Assembly (NCBI RefSeq): GCF_007995085.1
Contig: NZ_VOQS01000005.1
Coordinates: 744,001-808,000, forward strand
From: Paraburkholderia azotifigens
GTDB taxonomy: Bacteria > Pseudomonadota > Gammaproteobacteria > Burkholderiales > Burkholderiaceae
DNA length: 64,000 bases
Direction: 5' to 3'
The notes under the pieces were generated by a model that did no database searches, was not told the DNA's origin, and saw only the letters and a program-made list of their open reading frames with translations. Every line of letters begins with the position of its first letter. Within the stretch, counting starts at the first letter, position 1. Shown in pieces: positions 1 through 9,474 of this stretch. The position numbers and the translations under genes were made by a program.

Positions 1-1404
1 CCTGCCGACGAACCAGTAGTAGCCGTCCGCATCGCGTCGCGCGAGATCGCCGGTCAGGTACCAGTCTCCGACGAAGCACTTGCGGTAGCGCGCGTCCTCA
101 TTGAGGTAAGTGCGAAACATGGAGGGCCAGCCTCGCCTGAGTGCCAGTTCACCCTGTTTTCCAGGCTCGTCGACGATATTGACGCCGCCGTCCCCGGTAC
201 GCTGAATGATGGCGGCATCGACTCCCGGAAGCGGTCTGCCCATGGAGCCTGGCTTGATATCGAAAGCCGGCGTATTCGCGATCATGATCCCGCCCGTTTC
301 GGTTTGCCACCAGTTATCGTGAATCGGTAATCCCAGCACGTCTTTTCCCCAACAAACCGCTTCCGGGTTCAATGGTTCGCCAACGCTGGCAATGAAACGC
401 AAATGTGGGAACGCATATTTTGCTGCCACGTCGGCGCCGGCGCGCATCAGCATGCGGATAGCGGTGGGCGCCGTATACCACACGGAAACCGATTCGTCGC
501 GCAAGATGCTGTACCAACGTTCCGCGTCGAACTCTTCCCGATCGACGACGGAAGTCACGCCATGCAAAAGAGGTGCAATGATCCCGTACGACGTACCTGT
601 CACCCAGCCCGGGTCCGCGGTGCACCAATAGCTATCCTCGGGATGCAGATCGAGCGCATAACGTCCCGTCACCCAATGCGTGACGGCCGCGCCGTGCACA
701 TGAACAGCTCCTTTGGGCGTGCCGGTTGTGCCGCTGGTGAAGTGCAGCAGCGCGGGATCCTCAGGCCCCGTTGTCGGGAGGTCAAACGAGTCTGACGCAC
801 CCGACAGGAGTTGCGGAAGATCGAGGTTGCCGGGGCCGCACGTCGGTGCGCCATCCTCTCCGACGAGGAGCACGTGCTTCAACGTCGGCATCCGGGCGCG
901 CCAAGGTCCAACCTTACGCTCAAACAACGCATCGGTGGTGACCAGCACGGTTGCACCACCGAGATTGACGCGCGTGATGATGGGCTCAGGCCCAAACGCG
1001 GAAAAGAGCGGAGAGACGACTGCGCCGAACTTAAGGCTACCTAGCAATGCTATGTAGAGTTCCGGAATGCGCCCCGTGAGGATGAAGACGCGATCGCCTT
1101 TTGCTACACCGAGGCTGCGCAACACATTGCAGAACTGATTGGTCTGCGCAGCCAACTGGCCATATGTCAATGTTTGACGAGAAGTATGACGCGCGAGGAA
1201 TCGCAATGCGGGCTTGTCTGCGAATCCTGCGGCAACATGACGGTCAACAGCCTTCGAGGCGATGTTGATGCGGCCTTCCTCCTCGCCCAGTTCAGCCGCC
1301 GCTGCGGCCCACGAGAACCGATGGCGTTCGCCTTCGTAATCGGAAAAATTCGGCGTCACCCGCAAATCTTCAGCGGTCTTTCGAATGGTCGGCGTTGAGT
1401 TCAT
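1..1404 (-). CDS. acsA: acetate--CoA ligase (acetyl-CoA synthetase), 3' end outside window
   Basis: AMP-forming ligase that should activate acetate (or another short acid) to its CoA thioester in the cytoplasm. The reading frame is open from the ATG at 1404 to the left edge, giving 468 residues. The adenylate-forming signature [11 protein letters not shown] lies at about residues 223-233, followed by [12 protein letters not shown] and the WWQTETGG block near residue 390, then the [10 protein letters not shown] hinge region. The C-terminal lid domain with the acetylated lysine lies beyond the window. The start MNSTPTIRK fits the short N-terminus of the AcsA type. An FNR-type box is centred about 90 bp upstream (1487-1500), suggesting low-oxygen control. 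Substrate is inferred from overall similarity only; propionate or another short acid is possible. Confidence 0.88.
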   Translation of the reverse strand, partial: MNSTPTIRKTAEDLRVTPNFSDYEGERHRFSWAAAAAELGEEEGRINIASKAVDRHVAAGFADKPALRFLARHTSRQTLTYGQLAAQTNQFCNVLRSLGVAKGDRVFILTGRIPELYIALLGSLKFGAVVSPLFSAFGPEPIITRVNLGGATVLVTTDALFERKVGPWRARMPTLKHVLLVGEDGAPTCGPGNLDLPQLLSGASDSFDLPTTGPEDPALLHFTSGTTGTPKGAVHVHGAAVTHWVTGRYALDLHPEDSYWCTADPGWVTGTSYGIIAPLLHGVTSVVDREEFDAERWYSILRDESVSVWYTAPTAIRMLMRAGADVAAKYAFPHLRFIASVGEPLNPEAVCWGKDVLGLPIHDNWWQTETGGIMIANTPAFDIKPGSMGRPLPGVDAAIIQRTGDGGVNIVDEPGKQGELALRRGWPSMFRTYLNEDARYRKCFVGDWYLTGDLARRDADGYYWFVGR

Positions 1405-1486
1405 AGATGTGTCTTGACGGGGTGCCTGACCGGCGCGGGTTGGTGCGAGGCACGTTTTCACTGTAGGCCGGCGTCCGCGAGTTCGC

Positions 1487-1500
1487 TTGATTTAAGTCAA
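1487..1500. promoter_or_regulatory. FNR/Anr-type box TTGATTTAAGTCAA
   Basis: Differs at one position from the dyad TTGAT-N4-ATCAA. It lies 83 bp before the acsA start on the minus strand and 18 bp before the broken cold-shock gene on the plus strand, so it could serve either. Confidence 0.6.
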
Positions 1501-1517
1501 ATGCAGGAAGTGGAGCA

Positions 1518-1804
1518 ATGGCGTCGACACGACGAAGAACAGGCAAATTAACGTGCTTAACCAGACGACGCGCTTCGTTACGCACGAGGACGCTTTCGTT
1601 CATCTCTCGCCGTTTAGGCCAGAAGGAGTCAAGTCTTTTCTCGAAGGCCAGAGAGTGATCTTCGATGTGCACGCGGATCCGAACGGACTTCCCTTCCCGC
1701 CTTCGAACCGATGCATTGCCGGCGTTGGGGGGGCGCGGTGTCCCAGCAAATATCTCGATTCGCGGCGGCCTGCGCACACAGTGCAAAGCGTCGCTTTGTA
1801 CTGA
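1518..1804 (+). pseudogene. cold-shock-domain protein, frameshifted
   Basis: The first 12 codons (ATG at 1518) read MASTRRRTGKLT, matching the start of a cold-shock domain. The frame is then lost at the position of the conserved tryptophan (TG where TGG is expected, about 1554). The next frame continues NQTTRFVTHEDAFVHLSPF, containing the RNP2-like DAFVHLS, then EGVKSFLEGQRVIFDV. Homology fades near 1690. One missing base explains both halves. The FNR-type box sits 18 bp upstream, suggesting it once belonged to the same oxygen-regulated set. An assembly error remains possible. Confidence 0.6.
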
Positions 1805-1834
1805 GCAGTCTTTCTGTCATCAATCTCCCGTTAG

Positions 1835-1848
1835 TTGACGGATGTCAA
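1835..1848. promoter_or_regulatory. possible FNR-type box TTGACGGATGTCAA
   Basis: Symmetric dyad with two departures from TTGAT-N4-ATCAA, about 94 bp upstream of the lipoprotein start at 1942. Confidence 0.4.
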
Positions 1849-1941
1849 CCGCATCGCAGCTCTCGCTCGTAAATTCGTACCGTGACAGCGCGAATCAGGC
1901 AGGTTATCGGCTCGCGGCTGGTCGAGAATTCGGGAGACGCC

Positions 1942-2660
1942 ATGAACAGGACAAAGAAGGGAAGCGCGATATGTGCCGTCGCAATGATGTGCTTGACCGC
2001 GTGTGGTGGTGGTAGTTCTCCACCGACTCCAAACGCCGCCCCCAGGGATTCTGGCAGGGAACCTCGGGTGATGGACACAGTGTCTCCACCTTGATCCTGG
2101 AGCAGGGTCAGTATTTCATGGTCTTTTCTTCCGGCACTACGGTAAGCGGCATGGTTGAGGGGACATTCAGCGTGAACGGCAACACGCTTATTGACAATGC
2201 TGCGATCGATTTTCCGGCCTCAGGGGCCGCCGCTACCGCGAGCGTCACGGGCTCAGTTAAGGCCCGACAGTCTATATCGCTCACCGAGGCCGAGGCCAGT
2301 GGTGTCAGCGCCTTCACTGGTGCCTACACTCCCGCATATGACACACCGGCAGATATATCGGAAGCCGTTGGTATCTGGGTGGGAAGTATTGGGAGTGCGG
2401 GAGAGACGAAACTCACGATCACACCAGATCTTTCTTTCACGGGCGCCCAGGGATCGTGCTCGTTCAGTGGCTCGGTGCGTGCACGGCCAACAGGCAAGCA
2501 CGTATTCGATGGAAATGTAACGTTTAATGATGCATCGTGCGCGGCTGGAGCCGGGACATCAATGAATGTCGAAGCTGTCGTGTCAGGAACGACAATCACC
2601 GCCGTGGGTGTGAATTCCTGGACGACAGCGGGGTTTGCGTTTGTCGGAGCGCGGCAATGA
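1942..2660 (+). pseudogene. putative lipoprotein, frameshifted in a C tract
   Basis: The N-terminus MNRTKKGSAICAVAMMCLTAC is a lipoprotein signal with an LTAC lipobox followed by a GGGSSPP linker. That frame stops at about 2094. The next frame, reading GFWQGTSGDGHSV from about 2046 and continuing to 2660, looks like the mature domain: Gly/Ser/Thr-rich beta-strand sequence starting with a GxWxGT motif common in extracytoplasmic beta-barrel domains. The two frames join at a run of five Cs (2039-2043); a sixth C would restore a single protein of about 239 residues. Slipped-strand phase variation, a true pseudogene or a sequencing error could all explain this. Function unknown. Confidence 0.6.
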
Positions 2661-2771
2661 CGAGTGCAACACGACTGTGTTCAGGGGCAGCTGGACCGCG
2701 ACACGATGCAGGCGAGTTGACACTTAGCGAAAGCATCTTGGCCTGGTCGGAAGAAAGTTTGCGTACGCGAG

Positions 2772-2785
2772 TTGATCGACATCAC
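2772..2785. promoter_or_regulatory. possible FNR-type box TTGATCGACATCAC
   Basis: One mismatch to TTGAT-N4-ATCAA, 46 bp upstream of the DUF4148 gene, in a non-coding gap. Confidence 0.4.
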
Positions 2786-2830
2786 ATCGACTTCGCGTGG
2801 GACGCGCTGGCGCGACAGCGCTAAATCGGG

Positions 2831-3127
2831 ATGAAGCACAGCATGCCCTCAATGTTTAGAACGCGGTCAGTTGGAATAGCGGCGGCACTGATCGTGTCGC
2901 TCGAATCCCCAACGTTGACTGACGCACGGAGCGCGAATGTGCCGCCGTCGGCCATCCAGTCGCCAGACGATATGGCATCGGAATCTCGGGGTGGAACCTT
3001 GGCTCCAAGCGAAATGTCGGGAAATAGCGGGAAAACTCGTGCGCAGGTGAGGCAGGAACTGGAGCAGGCTCAGAAAAGCGGCGAGCTGAATCGAATAAAT
3101 GAATTCTACGGCTTACCGCGATGGTAA
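2831..3127 (+). CDS. DUF4148-type exported protein
   Basis: Protein of 98 residues with an N-terminal signal-like segment (about residues 1-32, RSVGIAAALIVSLES) and a C-terminal KTRAQVRQELEQAQKSGELN stretch, the hallmark of the small DUF4148 family common in Burkholderiaceae. Function is unknown; export to the periplasm is expected. It stands alone between a broken lipoprotein gene and the convergent PRPP synthetase gene. An FNR-like site 46 bp upstream suggests membership in the same low-oxygen set. Confidence 0.65.
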   Translation: MKHSMPSMFRTRSVGIAAALIVSLESPTLTDARSANVPPSAIQSPDDMASESRGGTLAPSEMSGNSGKTRAQVRQELEQAQKSGELNRINEFYGLPRW

Positions 3128-3257
3128 CTGAGCGGGCGCATTAAACGCGTTACGCGCCGATGTTGCAAGCACGACAGAGGATGCAGCTCGGCTCGCAGCG
3201 CTCTTCCAGATTAATCTCTAGCTGCGAGCAATGCGGACGCTGTCCTTGCAGACCACG

Positions 3258-4223
3258 TTACCCACCGCCTGTGTGCATGTGTGCAATAGCTTGTGCGACC
3301 AGCGGCGTGCTGTCCAGTACGCTTAGCCGGTCTAGAAGCGCACCGTTCGGCACGCGCCATGGTTCGATGCTATCCGTTACGACGACGCTCGTCAGCATGC
3401 CGTTGCCCAGCTTTTCGCACGCATTGGCGAGGAATAGTCCGTGCGTGGCAGCAGCGTGAACTTCGGTAGCCCCCAGCGCAAGACAGTGGCCGGCAATCAG
3501 CGAGAGCGTGGTTCCCGAACCGATCAGATCGTCGACGATGATGGCGCATCGGCCCTCCAGATCGCCGACGACAGGCTTTCCGGTGACGATACCGCCAGCC
3601 CGCAGCTTTCCCGCAAACGCCGCTTCCACGGGTTTATCAAGCAGCCTGGCAAGCCGTGCGCGAAAGTCCTCTGCGCGTCTGACACCGCCTGCATCAGGCG
3701 AAACGACAACGAGCGCCCTGTCGTGCAAGTGTGATGCAAACCATTGCGTGAGCAGCCCATTCGCCTCGAGATGCTCGGTGGGAATTCGAAAAGCGTTCTG
3801 GTACGCAGTCACATTGTGAACATCGAGCGTGGCGAAGCGGGATGTACCGACGGCTTCGAAAAGCTGCGCAATATAGCGTGTGGTCACAGGATCACGCGCC
3901 TGCGACCGGCGGTCCTTGCGCGCATAGCAGAGGTAGGGCGCGACAATGCTTACACGCGCCGCGGAGGCATCAACCAGCGCCCCCGCGAAAAAAAGCAGCT
4001 CGCACAGCTTGTCGTTTACTGTGTGACCGGGCTCGGCATACAGCGAATGGATCACATAGACGTCGCGTCCACGGACGCTTTCGAGCGGACGCATCTCGTG
4101 TTCACCGTCCTCGTAAGGACGCCACTCGTGCTCGGCCAGCGTGACACCAAGCGCGGTGGCCACGCGCTGCGCATAGGCATGACTGGCGGGAGGCGCGAAG
4201 AGCATGGGTTCGGTGTTCATCAT
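3258..4223 (-). CDS. prs: ribose-phosphate pyrophosphokinase paralogue
   Basis: Makes PRPP from ribose 5-phosphate and ATP. The 321-residue frame shows the N-terminal pyrophosphokinase domain (YEDGEHEMRPLESVRGRDVYV), the ATP loop region APYLCYARKDRRS and the C-terminal PRPP-binding loop VDDLIGSGTTL. The pairing of an active-site KDRR-type loop with a GSGTT loop supports an active enzyme. Start chosen at 4223, with AGGAG five bases upstream; an ATG at 4220 is equally spaced. It follows polX by 143 bp in the same direction and may share its promoter. The divergence from housekeeping Prs (HEWRPYEDGE) suggests a stress-specific paralogue that could supply the nearby phosphoribosyltransferase. Confidence 0.85.
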   Translation of the reverse strand: MMNTEPMLFAPPASHAYAQRVATALGVTLAEHEWRPYEDGEHEMRPLESVRGRDVYVIHSLYAEPGHTVNDKLCELLFFAGALVDASAARVSIVAPYLCYARKDRRSQARDPVTTRYIAQLFEAVGTSRFATLDVHNVTAYQNAFRIPTEHLEANGLLTQWFASHLHDRALVVVSPDAGGVRRAEDFRARLARLLDKPVEAAFAGKLRAGGIVTGKPVVGDLEGRCAIIVDDLIGSGTTLSLIAGHCLALGATEVHAAATHGLFLANACEKLGNGMLTSVVVTDSIEPWRVPNGALLDRLSVLDSTPLVAQAIAHMHTGGG

Positions 4224-4366
4224 GAAGACTCCTGGTGGTCCGTTCAAGTCAGATTCGTGGCGGGTGAGCATTCGCTATGCGCTCATGGGGGTCTTTCCAG
4301 AGCGTGCAGCGGCCATGCCGTTGACGCCTGCCAGATGCGCGTGCCGGACTGGTTGACCGAAGCAAC

Positions 4367-6124
4367 CTACGGACTCCCGGAAGTTTCGCAAGCAGGTGAG
4401 CGCATCGTTCGCGCAAGCAACGGGCGCAGTTGCGCGAGCGGGCGGGCGTTTAGCACATCCGCTTTTTCCAGCCATCCGCGGCGCGCCTGATTGACGCCGT
4501 AGCGCAAGTTGTCGAGCTGGGCCACGCTGTGTGCGTCGGAATTGATCGAGACCAGAACGCCGTGATCCTTCGCCATGCGGCAAGCCGTATCCATCAGATC
4601 CAGGCGCTCGGGCTGGGCGTTGAGCTCCAGAAAGCAGCCGCGCTTGCTCGCCTTGCGAATCACGCGCAGCAAGTCGATGTCAGACGGATTACGGCTGTCG
4701 ATGAGCCGGCCGAAGGGATGCGCCAGAATGGTCATCGAGGGATGGTCCAACGCGCGCAGGATGCGGTCGGTCTGGCGCTCGCGCGGCAGATCGAAATGAC
4801 TATGGATCGCCCCAACCACAAGATCGAGTCGCGCGAGAACAGCATCGGGAAGATCGAGCCGGCCGTCTTCGAGTATGTCGACTTCTATGCCCTTGAGCAG
4901 GGTGACGCCTGCTAGCTGTGCGTTGAGCTGGTCGATTTCGTCGATCTGTGCGGCGAGCCTCCTTGCGTCCAGACCGTGGGCTATCGCCAGACGCTTCGAA
5001 TGATCCGTAACGGCTAGATACGACAGACCGCGTTCGCATGCGGCAAGCGCCATCGCTCGTAGCGACGCGTGACCGTCGCTGGCAAGCGAATGTGTGTGGA
5101 GGTCTCCGCGCAGATCGCCGCGCGTAACCAAGGCAGGCAGGGCGGCACCGCGCGCCGCCTCGATCTCGCCGCTGTCTTCGCGAAGCTCTGGCGGGATCCA
5201 AGGCAGGCCCAGGCTCTCATAAACGGACTCCTCGGTCTCACCAGCAATGCGCACGTCCCCGCGGAAAACGCCGTATTCGTTGACCTTGAGGCCGCGATCC
5301 TGGCCCAGGCGGCGTAAGGCCACGTTATGCGCCTTCGAGCCGGTGAAGTAGGTAAGCGCAGCACCGAAGCATGCGGGTTGAACCACGCGCAGATCCACCT
5401 GCAGCCCGCCGCGAAGCACGATGCTTGCTCGGGTCGGGCCATGCGCAAGCACCGCGCTCACATCGTCGTAAGCGACGAAGCGCCGGGTTACCTCGGCTGG
5501 CTCCCGCGCCGTGGCCAGGATGTCGATGTCGCCAACGGTGTCGCGCAGGCGCCGTAGGCTACCCGCCGCTTCCACGCGTTCTACATCGGGCAATGCCGCG
5601 AGCCAGACCAGCAGAGGCTCGGCCCGCTGGCTGGCCTGTGCAAATTGAAAGCGGCGTGACTTGTCGAGGCGGCCCTGCAGGTTTGCAAGGATATGCGCCT
5701 CGGTCAGCGGCCCGAATCCGTGCAACTCGTGGATCCGACCCTCGGCGGCGGCCTGCTCCAGTTGTTCCAGAGACTGCACGTGCAACTGCTCGTAGAGCTG
5801 CCGCACGCGTTTTGGTCCGAGTCCCGGTACGCGCAGTAACGCGACGACCGCCGAGGGCAACTGGGCTCGCAGGCTTGCAAGTAACGCGCATGAGCCCGTG
5901 GCGACGATTTCGCGAACCTTGAGAGCAAGGTCGTCGCCGATCGCTGGAATCGCTTTAAGGTCGGCACCTTCCGCGATCATCGCTCTCACGTTTTTCGGGT
6001 ACTCGCCAATCGAACGCGCCGCCCTGCGATACGCGCGCACCCGAAACGGATTGCCACCTTGAATTTCAAGCAGGTCGGCAATCTCGTTGAAAACGTCAGC
6101 AATATCGGCATTGTGAATTGGCAT
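4367..6124 (-). CDS. polX: DNA polymerase X family protein with PHP domain
   Basis: Bacterial PolX, a gap-filling repair polymerase with a metal-dependent PHP nuclease domain. The protein has 585 residues, near the family norm of about 570. The N-terminal HhH-like region includes VPGLGPKRV (99-107). The nucleotidyltransferase centre has GDID (198-201) with the third aspartate in QVDLRV (about 244). The PHP domain begins GDLHTHSLASDGH (340-352) and continues with VTDHSKRL, GAIHSHFD, LAHPFGRL and SINSDAHS. Start taken at ATG 6124 because MPIHNADIADVFNEIADLL is the family N-terminus; upstream in-frame codons look non-coding. An FNR-like box lies 108 bp upstream. Confidence 0.92.
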   Translation of the reverse strand: MPIHNADIADVFNEIADLLEIQGGNPFRVRAYRRAARSIGEYPKNVRAMIAEGADLKAIPAIGDDLALKVREIVATGSCALLASLRAQLPSAVVALLRVPGLGPKRVRQLYEQLHVQSLEQLEQAAAEGRIHELHGFGPLTEAHILANLQGRLDKSRRFQFAQASQRAEPLLVWLAALPDVERVEAAGSLRRLRDTVGDIDILATAREPAEVTRRFVAYDDVSAVLAHGPTRASIVLRGGLQVDLRVVQPACFGAALTYFTGSKAHNVALRRLGQDRGLKVNEYGVFRGDVRIAGETEESVYESLGLPWIPPELREDSGEIEAARGAALPALVTRGDLRGDLHTHSLASDGHASLRAMALAACERGLSYLAVTDHSKRLAIAHGLDARRLAAQIDEIDQLNAQLAGVTLLKGIEVDILEDGRLDLPDAVLARLDLVVGAIHSHFDLPRERQTDRILRALDHPSMTILAHPFGRLIDSRNPSDIDLLRVIRKASKRGCFLELNAQPERLDLMDTACRMAKDHGVLVSINSDAHSVAQLDNLRYGVNQARRGWLEKADVLNARPLAQLRPLLARTMRSPACETSGSP

Positions 6125-6231
6125 GAGCTCAGTTCGGCGCGTTGGAGATGTTAAGCGGGCAAGCGCGCCAACGGACAGCTCCAACGGACACCTGGATTGA
6201 ACACAGCATGGACGTCAGGGCGATCTGACCG

Positions 6232-6245
6232 TTGATCCAGATCAT
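6232..6245. promoter_or_regulatory. FNR-type box TTGATCCAGATCAT
   Basis: One mismatch to TTGAT-N4-ATCAA, 108 bp upstream of polX. Confidence 0.5.
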
Positions 6246-6384
6246 CGCCACACAAAGAAGCGAACGGAAGCCGTGCCGGCGGGATGTCAATTCGACGTGA
6301 CGACAGCGGGACGATGCTTCATCTATCCTGCGTCGGCTGCCGCGGCGGATGCGATCTCATTTGATCTTTGCTCGCAGCAATCAG

Positions 6385-6398
6385 TTGATCGAGGTCAA
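6385..6398. promoter_or_regulatory. FNR-type box TTGATCGAGGTCAA
   Basis: One mismatch to the FNR/Anr dyad, about 141 bp upstream of the alpha/beta hydrolase gene; non-coding on both strands. Confidence 0.55.
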
Positions 6399-6538
6399 TT
6401 GTGATTGCGGAGCAAATATGATCATCCACGCAAGAGGTCCGCCATCTTGCACAACGGAACGAGATGACGTGGAGACGGCCAAGGGCTGAAACCACGGGCG
6501 CCCGTTGTATTGCGCCGTGACGTTCTCAGGAGGAAGTG

Positions 6539-7192
6539 ATGCAAACACTGCAGACGGAGATTCCCGTTGATTACGTGAAGCTTGGCGGGATTCTGGAAAT
6601 TCCAGACGACGCGCGCGGGGTCGTCGTGTTTGTGCACGGCAGCGGCAGCAGCCGCTTCAGCTCACGAAACCGACAGGTGGCGGCAGGTCTGCAGCACGCG
6701 GGTTTTGCAACGCTGCTATTCGATCTGCTGACGCTCGAGGAGCAGCGCCACGACGAGGTCGATGCGACGTACCGCTTCAATATCTCTTTGCTGGCTCGCC
6801 GGCTGTGCGCGACCCTCGACTGGCTGAGGAAATGGCCGGAGGTTGCGCCGCTGAGGGTGGGACTGTTCGGCGCGAGTACAGGTGCCGCTGCAGCACTCGT
6901 GGCTGCAGCGGAGATGCGTTCCGTAGATGCCATCGTGTCGAGGGGCGGACGCCCGGACCTGGCGCGAACGGCGCTCCCGTCGGTCTCTGCGCCAACGTTG
7001 CTGATCGTTGGTGGACTCGACACGGAGGTGATCCGGCTGAACGATAAGGCGGCCGGACAATTGACCTGCGAGCATCACATGGTGATCGTTCCAGGTGCAA
7101 CGCATCTTTTCGAGGAACCCGGCGCGCTCGACGAGGTGACGCGCCTTGCAGTGAGTTGGTTTGTGCGCTGGCTCGCTGCCCCGTCACCTTGA
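6539..7192 (+). CDS. alpha/beta hydrolase (dienelactone-hydrolase-like)
   Basis: Cytoplasmic serine hydrolase of 217 residues with no signal peptide. FVHGSGSSRFSSRNR (about 30-45) forms the oxyanion region, LFGASTGAAAAL (about 112-123) holds the nucleophile elbow G-A-S-T-G, an aspartate follows in GGLDTEV (about 160), and GATHLFEE (about 186) supplies the catalytic histidine. The small size and short lids match the DLH-like group often seen beside phosphoribosyltransferases. A strong AGGAGG precedes the ATG at 6539. The next gene starts 95 bp downstream in the same direction, suggesting an operon with the phosphoribosyltransferase and esterase homologue. Substrate unknown. Confidence 0.85.
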   Translation: MQTLQTEIPVDYVKLGGILEIPDDARGVVVFVHGSGSSRFSSRNRQVAAGLQHAGFATLLFDLLTLEEQRHDEVDATYRFNISLLARRLCATLDWLRKWPEVAPLRVGLFGASTGAAAALVAAAEMRSVDAIVSRGGRPDLARTALPSVSAPTLLIVGGLDTEVIRLNDKAAGQLTCEHHMVIVPGATHLFEEPGALDEVTRLAVSWFVRWLAAPSP

Positions 7193-7287
7193 ATGAGGAA
7201 TCATCCGGTCCGCGTGTACACAGCGTCACGCGCCTGAGCTTCCGCTATTTGCTAAACGTGCAGCATGGTGCTTACGGCAGATTTATC

Positions 7288-8004
7288 ATGAATGAGATCT
7301 TTCAAAATCGTATCGATGCGGGCAGGCAACTCGCAGCGTCGCTCGAGCACTTCGTCGGACACACTGACGTCGTCGTGCTGGCGCTGCCGCGCGGTGGCGT
7401 GCCAGTTGGATATGAAGTGGCGAGCGTCTTGCAATGCCCCCTCGATGTGCTGGTCGTACGCAAACTCGGCGCACCGCGTAACCCCGAGCTTGCGATGGGA
7501 GCCATCGCGACGGGTGACGCACTGTATCTGAACGAGTCGGTGCTTCGCACCGTTCCCGTGAGCGAGGAGCAGATGCTGGATGCGATTGCGCGCGAACGCA
7601 TCGAGCTCCATCGCCGCGAATTCGCCTACCGGGGGCAGCGGCCGCCGGCTGCGGTGGAGGGGAAAACCGTCATCGTTGTGGATGACGGCATGGCGACGGG
7701 ATCAACGATGCACGCCGCCCTTAACGCACTGCGCACCCGGCGTCCGAAGCAAATTGTCGTCGCGGTACCCGTGTGTCCGGCAGGAGCCGAAGCCGGTTTC
7801 GAGTCGATTGCAGATGAGTTCGTCTGCGTGATGCAGCCGGACTGGTTCACGGGCATCGGTCAGTTTTACATCGATTTCGCGCAGACAAGCGACGAAGAGG
7901 TGCAAGCCTGTCTGGCATCGGCGCAGGCATGGCAACCCAAAACCACTACGAGTGGCGAAGACGGCGGGGCGCATGTCGCTTCGACCGAGGGCGGCAAGGC
8001 TTGA
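7288..8004 (+). CDS. phosphoribosyltransferase family protein
   Basis: Type I PRTase fold of 238 residues. ALPRGGVPVGYEVA (about 35-48) is the pyrophosphate loop and VIVVDDGMATGSTM (about 130-143) is the PRPP-binding loop with tandem aspartates; LVVRKLGAPRNPELAMGAI is typical of the subgroup found fused to or beside erythromycin-esterase-like proteins. Start set at ATG 7288 because similarity begins with MNEIFQNRIDAGRQLA; upstream in-frame sequence is atypical. The acceptor base is unknown and could be a small metabolite. It precedes the esterase homologue by 42 bp. Confidence 0.85.
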   Translation: MNEIFQNRIDAGRQLAASLEHFVGHTDVVVLALPRGGVPVGYEVASVLQCPLDVLVVRKLGAPRNPELAMGAIATGDALYLNESVLRTVPVSEEQMLDAIARERIELHRREFAYRGQRPPAAVEGKTVIVVDDGMATGSTMHAALNALRTRRPKQIVVAVPVCPAGAEAGFESIADEFVCVMQPDWFTGIGQFYIDFAQTSDEEVQACLASAQAWQPKTTTSGEDGGAHVASTEGGKA

Positions 8005-8046
8005 TCGGTCTATCTACTGGCGTATCTTGCATGGAGGTCCCTCATC

Positions 8047-9369
8047 ATGCAGCCATCCAAAACACCATTCCTTGCCGTTCGCGCGCGTGGACAGCGTCTG
8101 AACGGCGATGCCAGCGACTACGACGCACTTCTGGAGATGGCACGCGGCCGAGACCTGGTTCTGCTTGGAGAGGCAACTCACGGCACAGCCGAATTTTATC
8201 GGATGCGTGCTGAAATCACGTTGCGGCTTATCGCCGAATGTGGCTTCGACACCATCGCCATTGAAGGCGACTGGCCTGACGCGTGGCGCATCGATCGTTT
8301 CGTGCAGGGCGAGGGAACCGACGACGCCACTTCGGCGCTTAACGACTTCGAGCGCTTCCCCGTGTGGATGTGGCGCAACCGGGAGATGCGCGACTTCATC
8401 GCGGCGCTGCGCGCAGTCAACGCGACGCGCGCGCAGCGGAGGCGGGTGGGCGTGTATGGCCTCGATCTCTACAGCCTCTACCGTTCCGCGGACGCGGTGA
8501 TCCGGTATCTCGAGGGGGTGGACCCCGGAGAGGCGGCGATTGCGCGCGAGCGTTATGCGGCGCTGGACCATGTGCGAGAACCGCAGGCGTACGGCTATGC
8601 TGCGGCTGTGGGCGCCCGGCCTGCCGCTCAGGCCGGCGCGGTGCGGCAGCTTCTCCAGTTGCGTGCAGACGAGTTCGACTATCTCGCGCGCGACGGAACC
8701 GACGCACTCGACGCGCAGTTTTTTGCTGAACAGAATGCGCAGGTCGTGGTCAATGCCGAAGCGTACTACCGTGGGATGTTCAGCAGCCGCCTGAACACCT
8801 GGAATCTGCGTGATGCGCATATGGCTGGAACGCTGTTCGGGCTGGCCCGCTACCGCGTGCGCCGCGGCGGCAGCGGAAAGGTGGTCGTCTGGGCGCACAA
8901 CTCGCATCTTGGCGATGCCCGAGCAACAGAGTCGCGGAGTCGCGGGGAGTGGAACCTCGGCCAGATCGTGCGCGAGAACGCCCGGCATCGGGCGTTGCTG
9001 GTCGGATTTACGACGTACACCGGGCATGTGTCGGCGGCATCGCACTGGGATGGCGATGTCGAGCAGAAATGGGTGCGTCCCGCATTGTCCGATAGCTGGG
9101 AGCATCTTTTCCACACCACAGGCTACGACCGGTTCTTCCTGCCGATGCAGGACGAAGGCGCCAGCGCCCTCAACGAGCCGATGCTCGAGCGGGCAATCGG
9201 TGTGCTGTATTTGCCGCAGACTGAGCGGCAAAGCCACTATTTCGAAGCGGCGCTCGCGTCGCAGTTCGACGCGCTATTTCATCTGGACGAAACCAGCGCG
9301 CTTGCACCGCTGGAACCGGCGGCCGGCTGGCATCGGCGTGAGGGGACTGCCGAGACGCCTCTCGTTTAG
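8047..9369 (+). CDS. erythromycin-esterase-family protein
   Basis: Member (440 residues) of the EreA/EreB-like hydrolase superfamily. The family metal/catalytic signature GEATHGTAEF lies at 41-50 (His45), followed by IAIEGDWPDAWRIDRFV and later WAHNSHLGDAR with another key histidine. A strong GGAGG precedes the start. The immediate PRTase neighbour matters: in several actinobacteria the two are fused (Rv2030c of the DosR regulon, from memory), suggesting one pathway acting on a nucleotide-like or modified metabolite rather than macrolide resistance. The actual substrate is unknown. Confidence 0.88.
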   Translation: MQPSKTPFLAVRARGQRLNGDASDYDALLEMARGRDLVLLGEATHGTAEFYRMRAEITLRLIAECGFDTIAIEGDWPDAWRIDRFVQGEGTDDATSALNDFERFPVWMWRNREMRDFIAALRAVNATRAQRRRVGVYGLDLYSLYRSADAVIRYLEGVDPGEAAIARERYAALDHVREPQAYGYAAAVGARPAAQAGAVRQLLQLRADEFDYLARDGTDALDAQFFAEQNAQVVVNAEAYYRGMFSSRLNTWNLRDAHMAGTLFGLARYRVRRGGSGKVVVWAHNSHLGDARATESRSRGEWNLGQIVRENARHRALLVGFTTYTGHVSAASHWDGDVEQKWVRPALSDSWEHLFHTTGYDRFFLPMQDEGASALNEPMLERAIGVLYLPQTERQSHYFEAALASQFDALFHLDETSALAPLEPAAGWHRREGTAETPLV

Positions 9370-9474
9370 ACGCGTTCATGCCGCCTGCGAATGATGAATT
9401 GGCAAACGGTGAAGCGCGGTTGGCTAACGCAATGGAAGCACCAGGTTTGGGTTCTCCTATGCATAAACGCAGGA

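Noticed and set aside
1370..1786. Minus-strand open frame of 138 codons
   Set aside because: Overlaps the acsA start region and runs antisense to the broken cold-shock gene; no family features.
8047..9369. Macrolide resistance gene
   Set aside because: The esterase homologue belongs to a broad family and sits with stress genes; resistance cannot be claimed from sequence.
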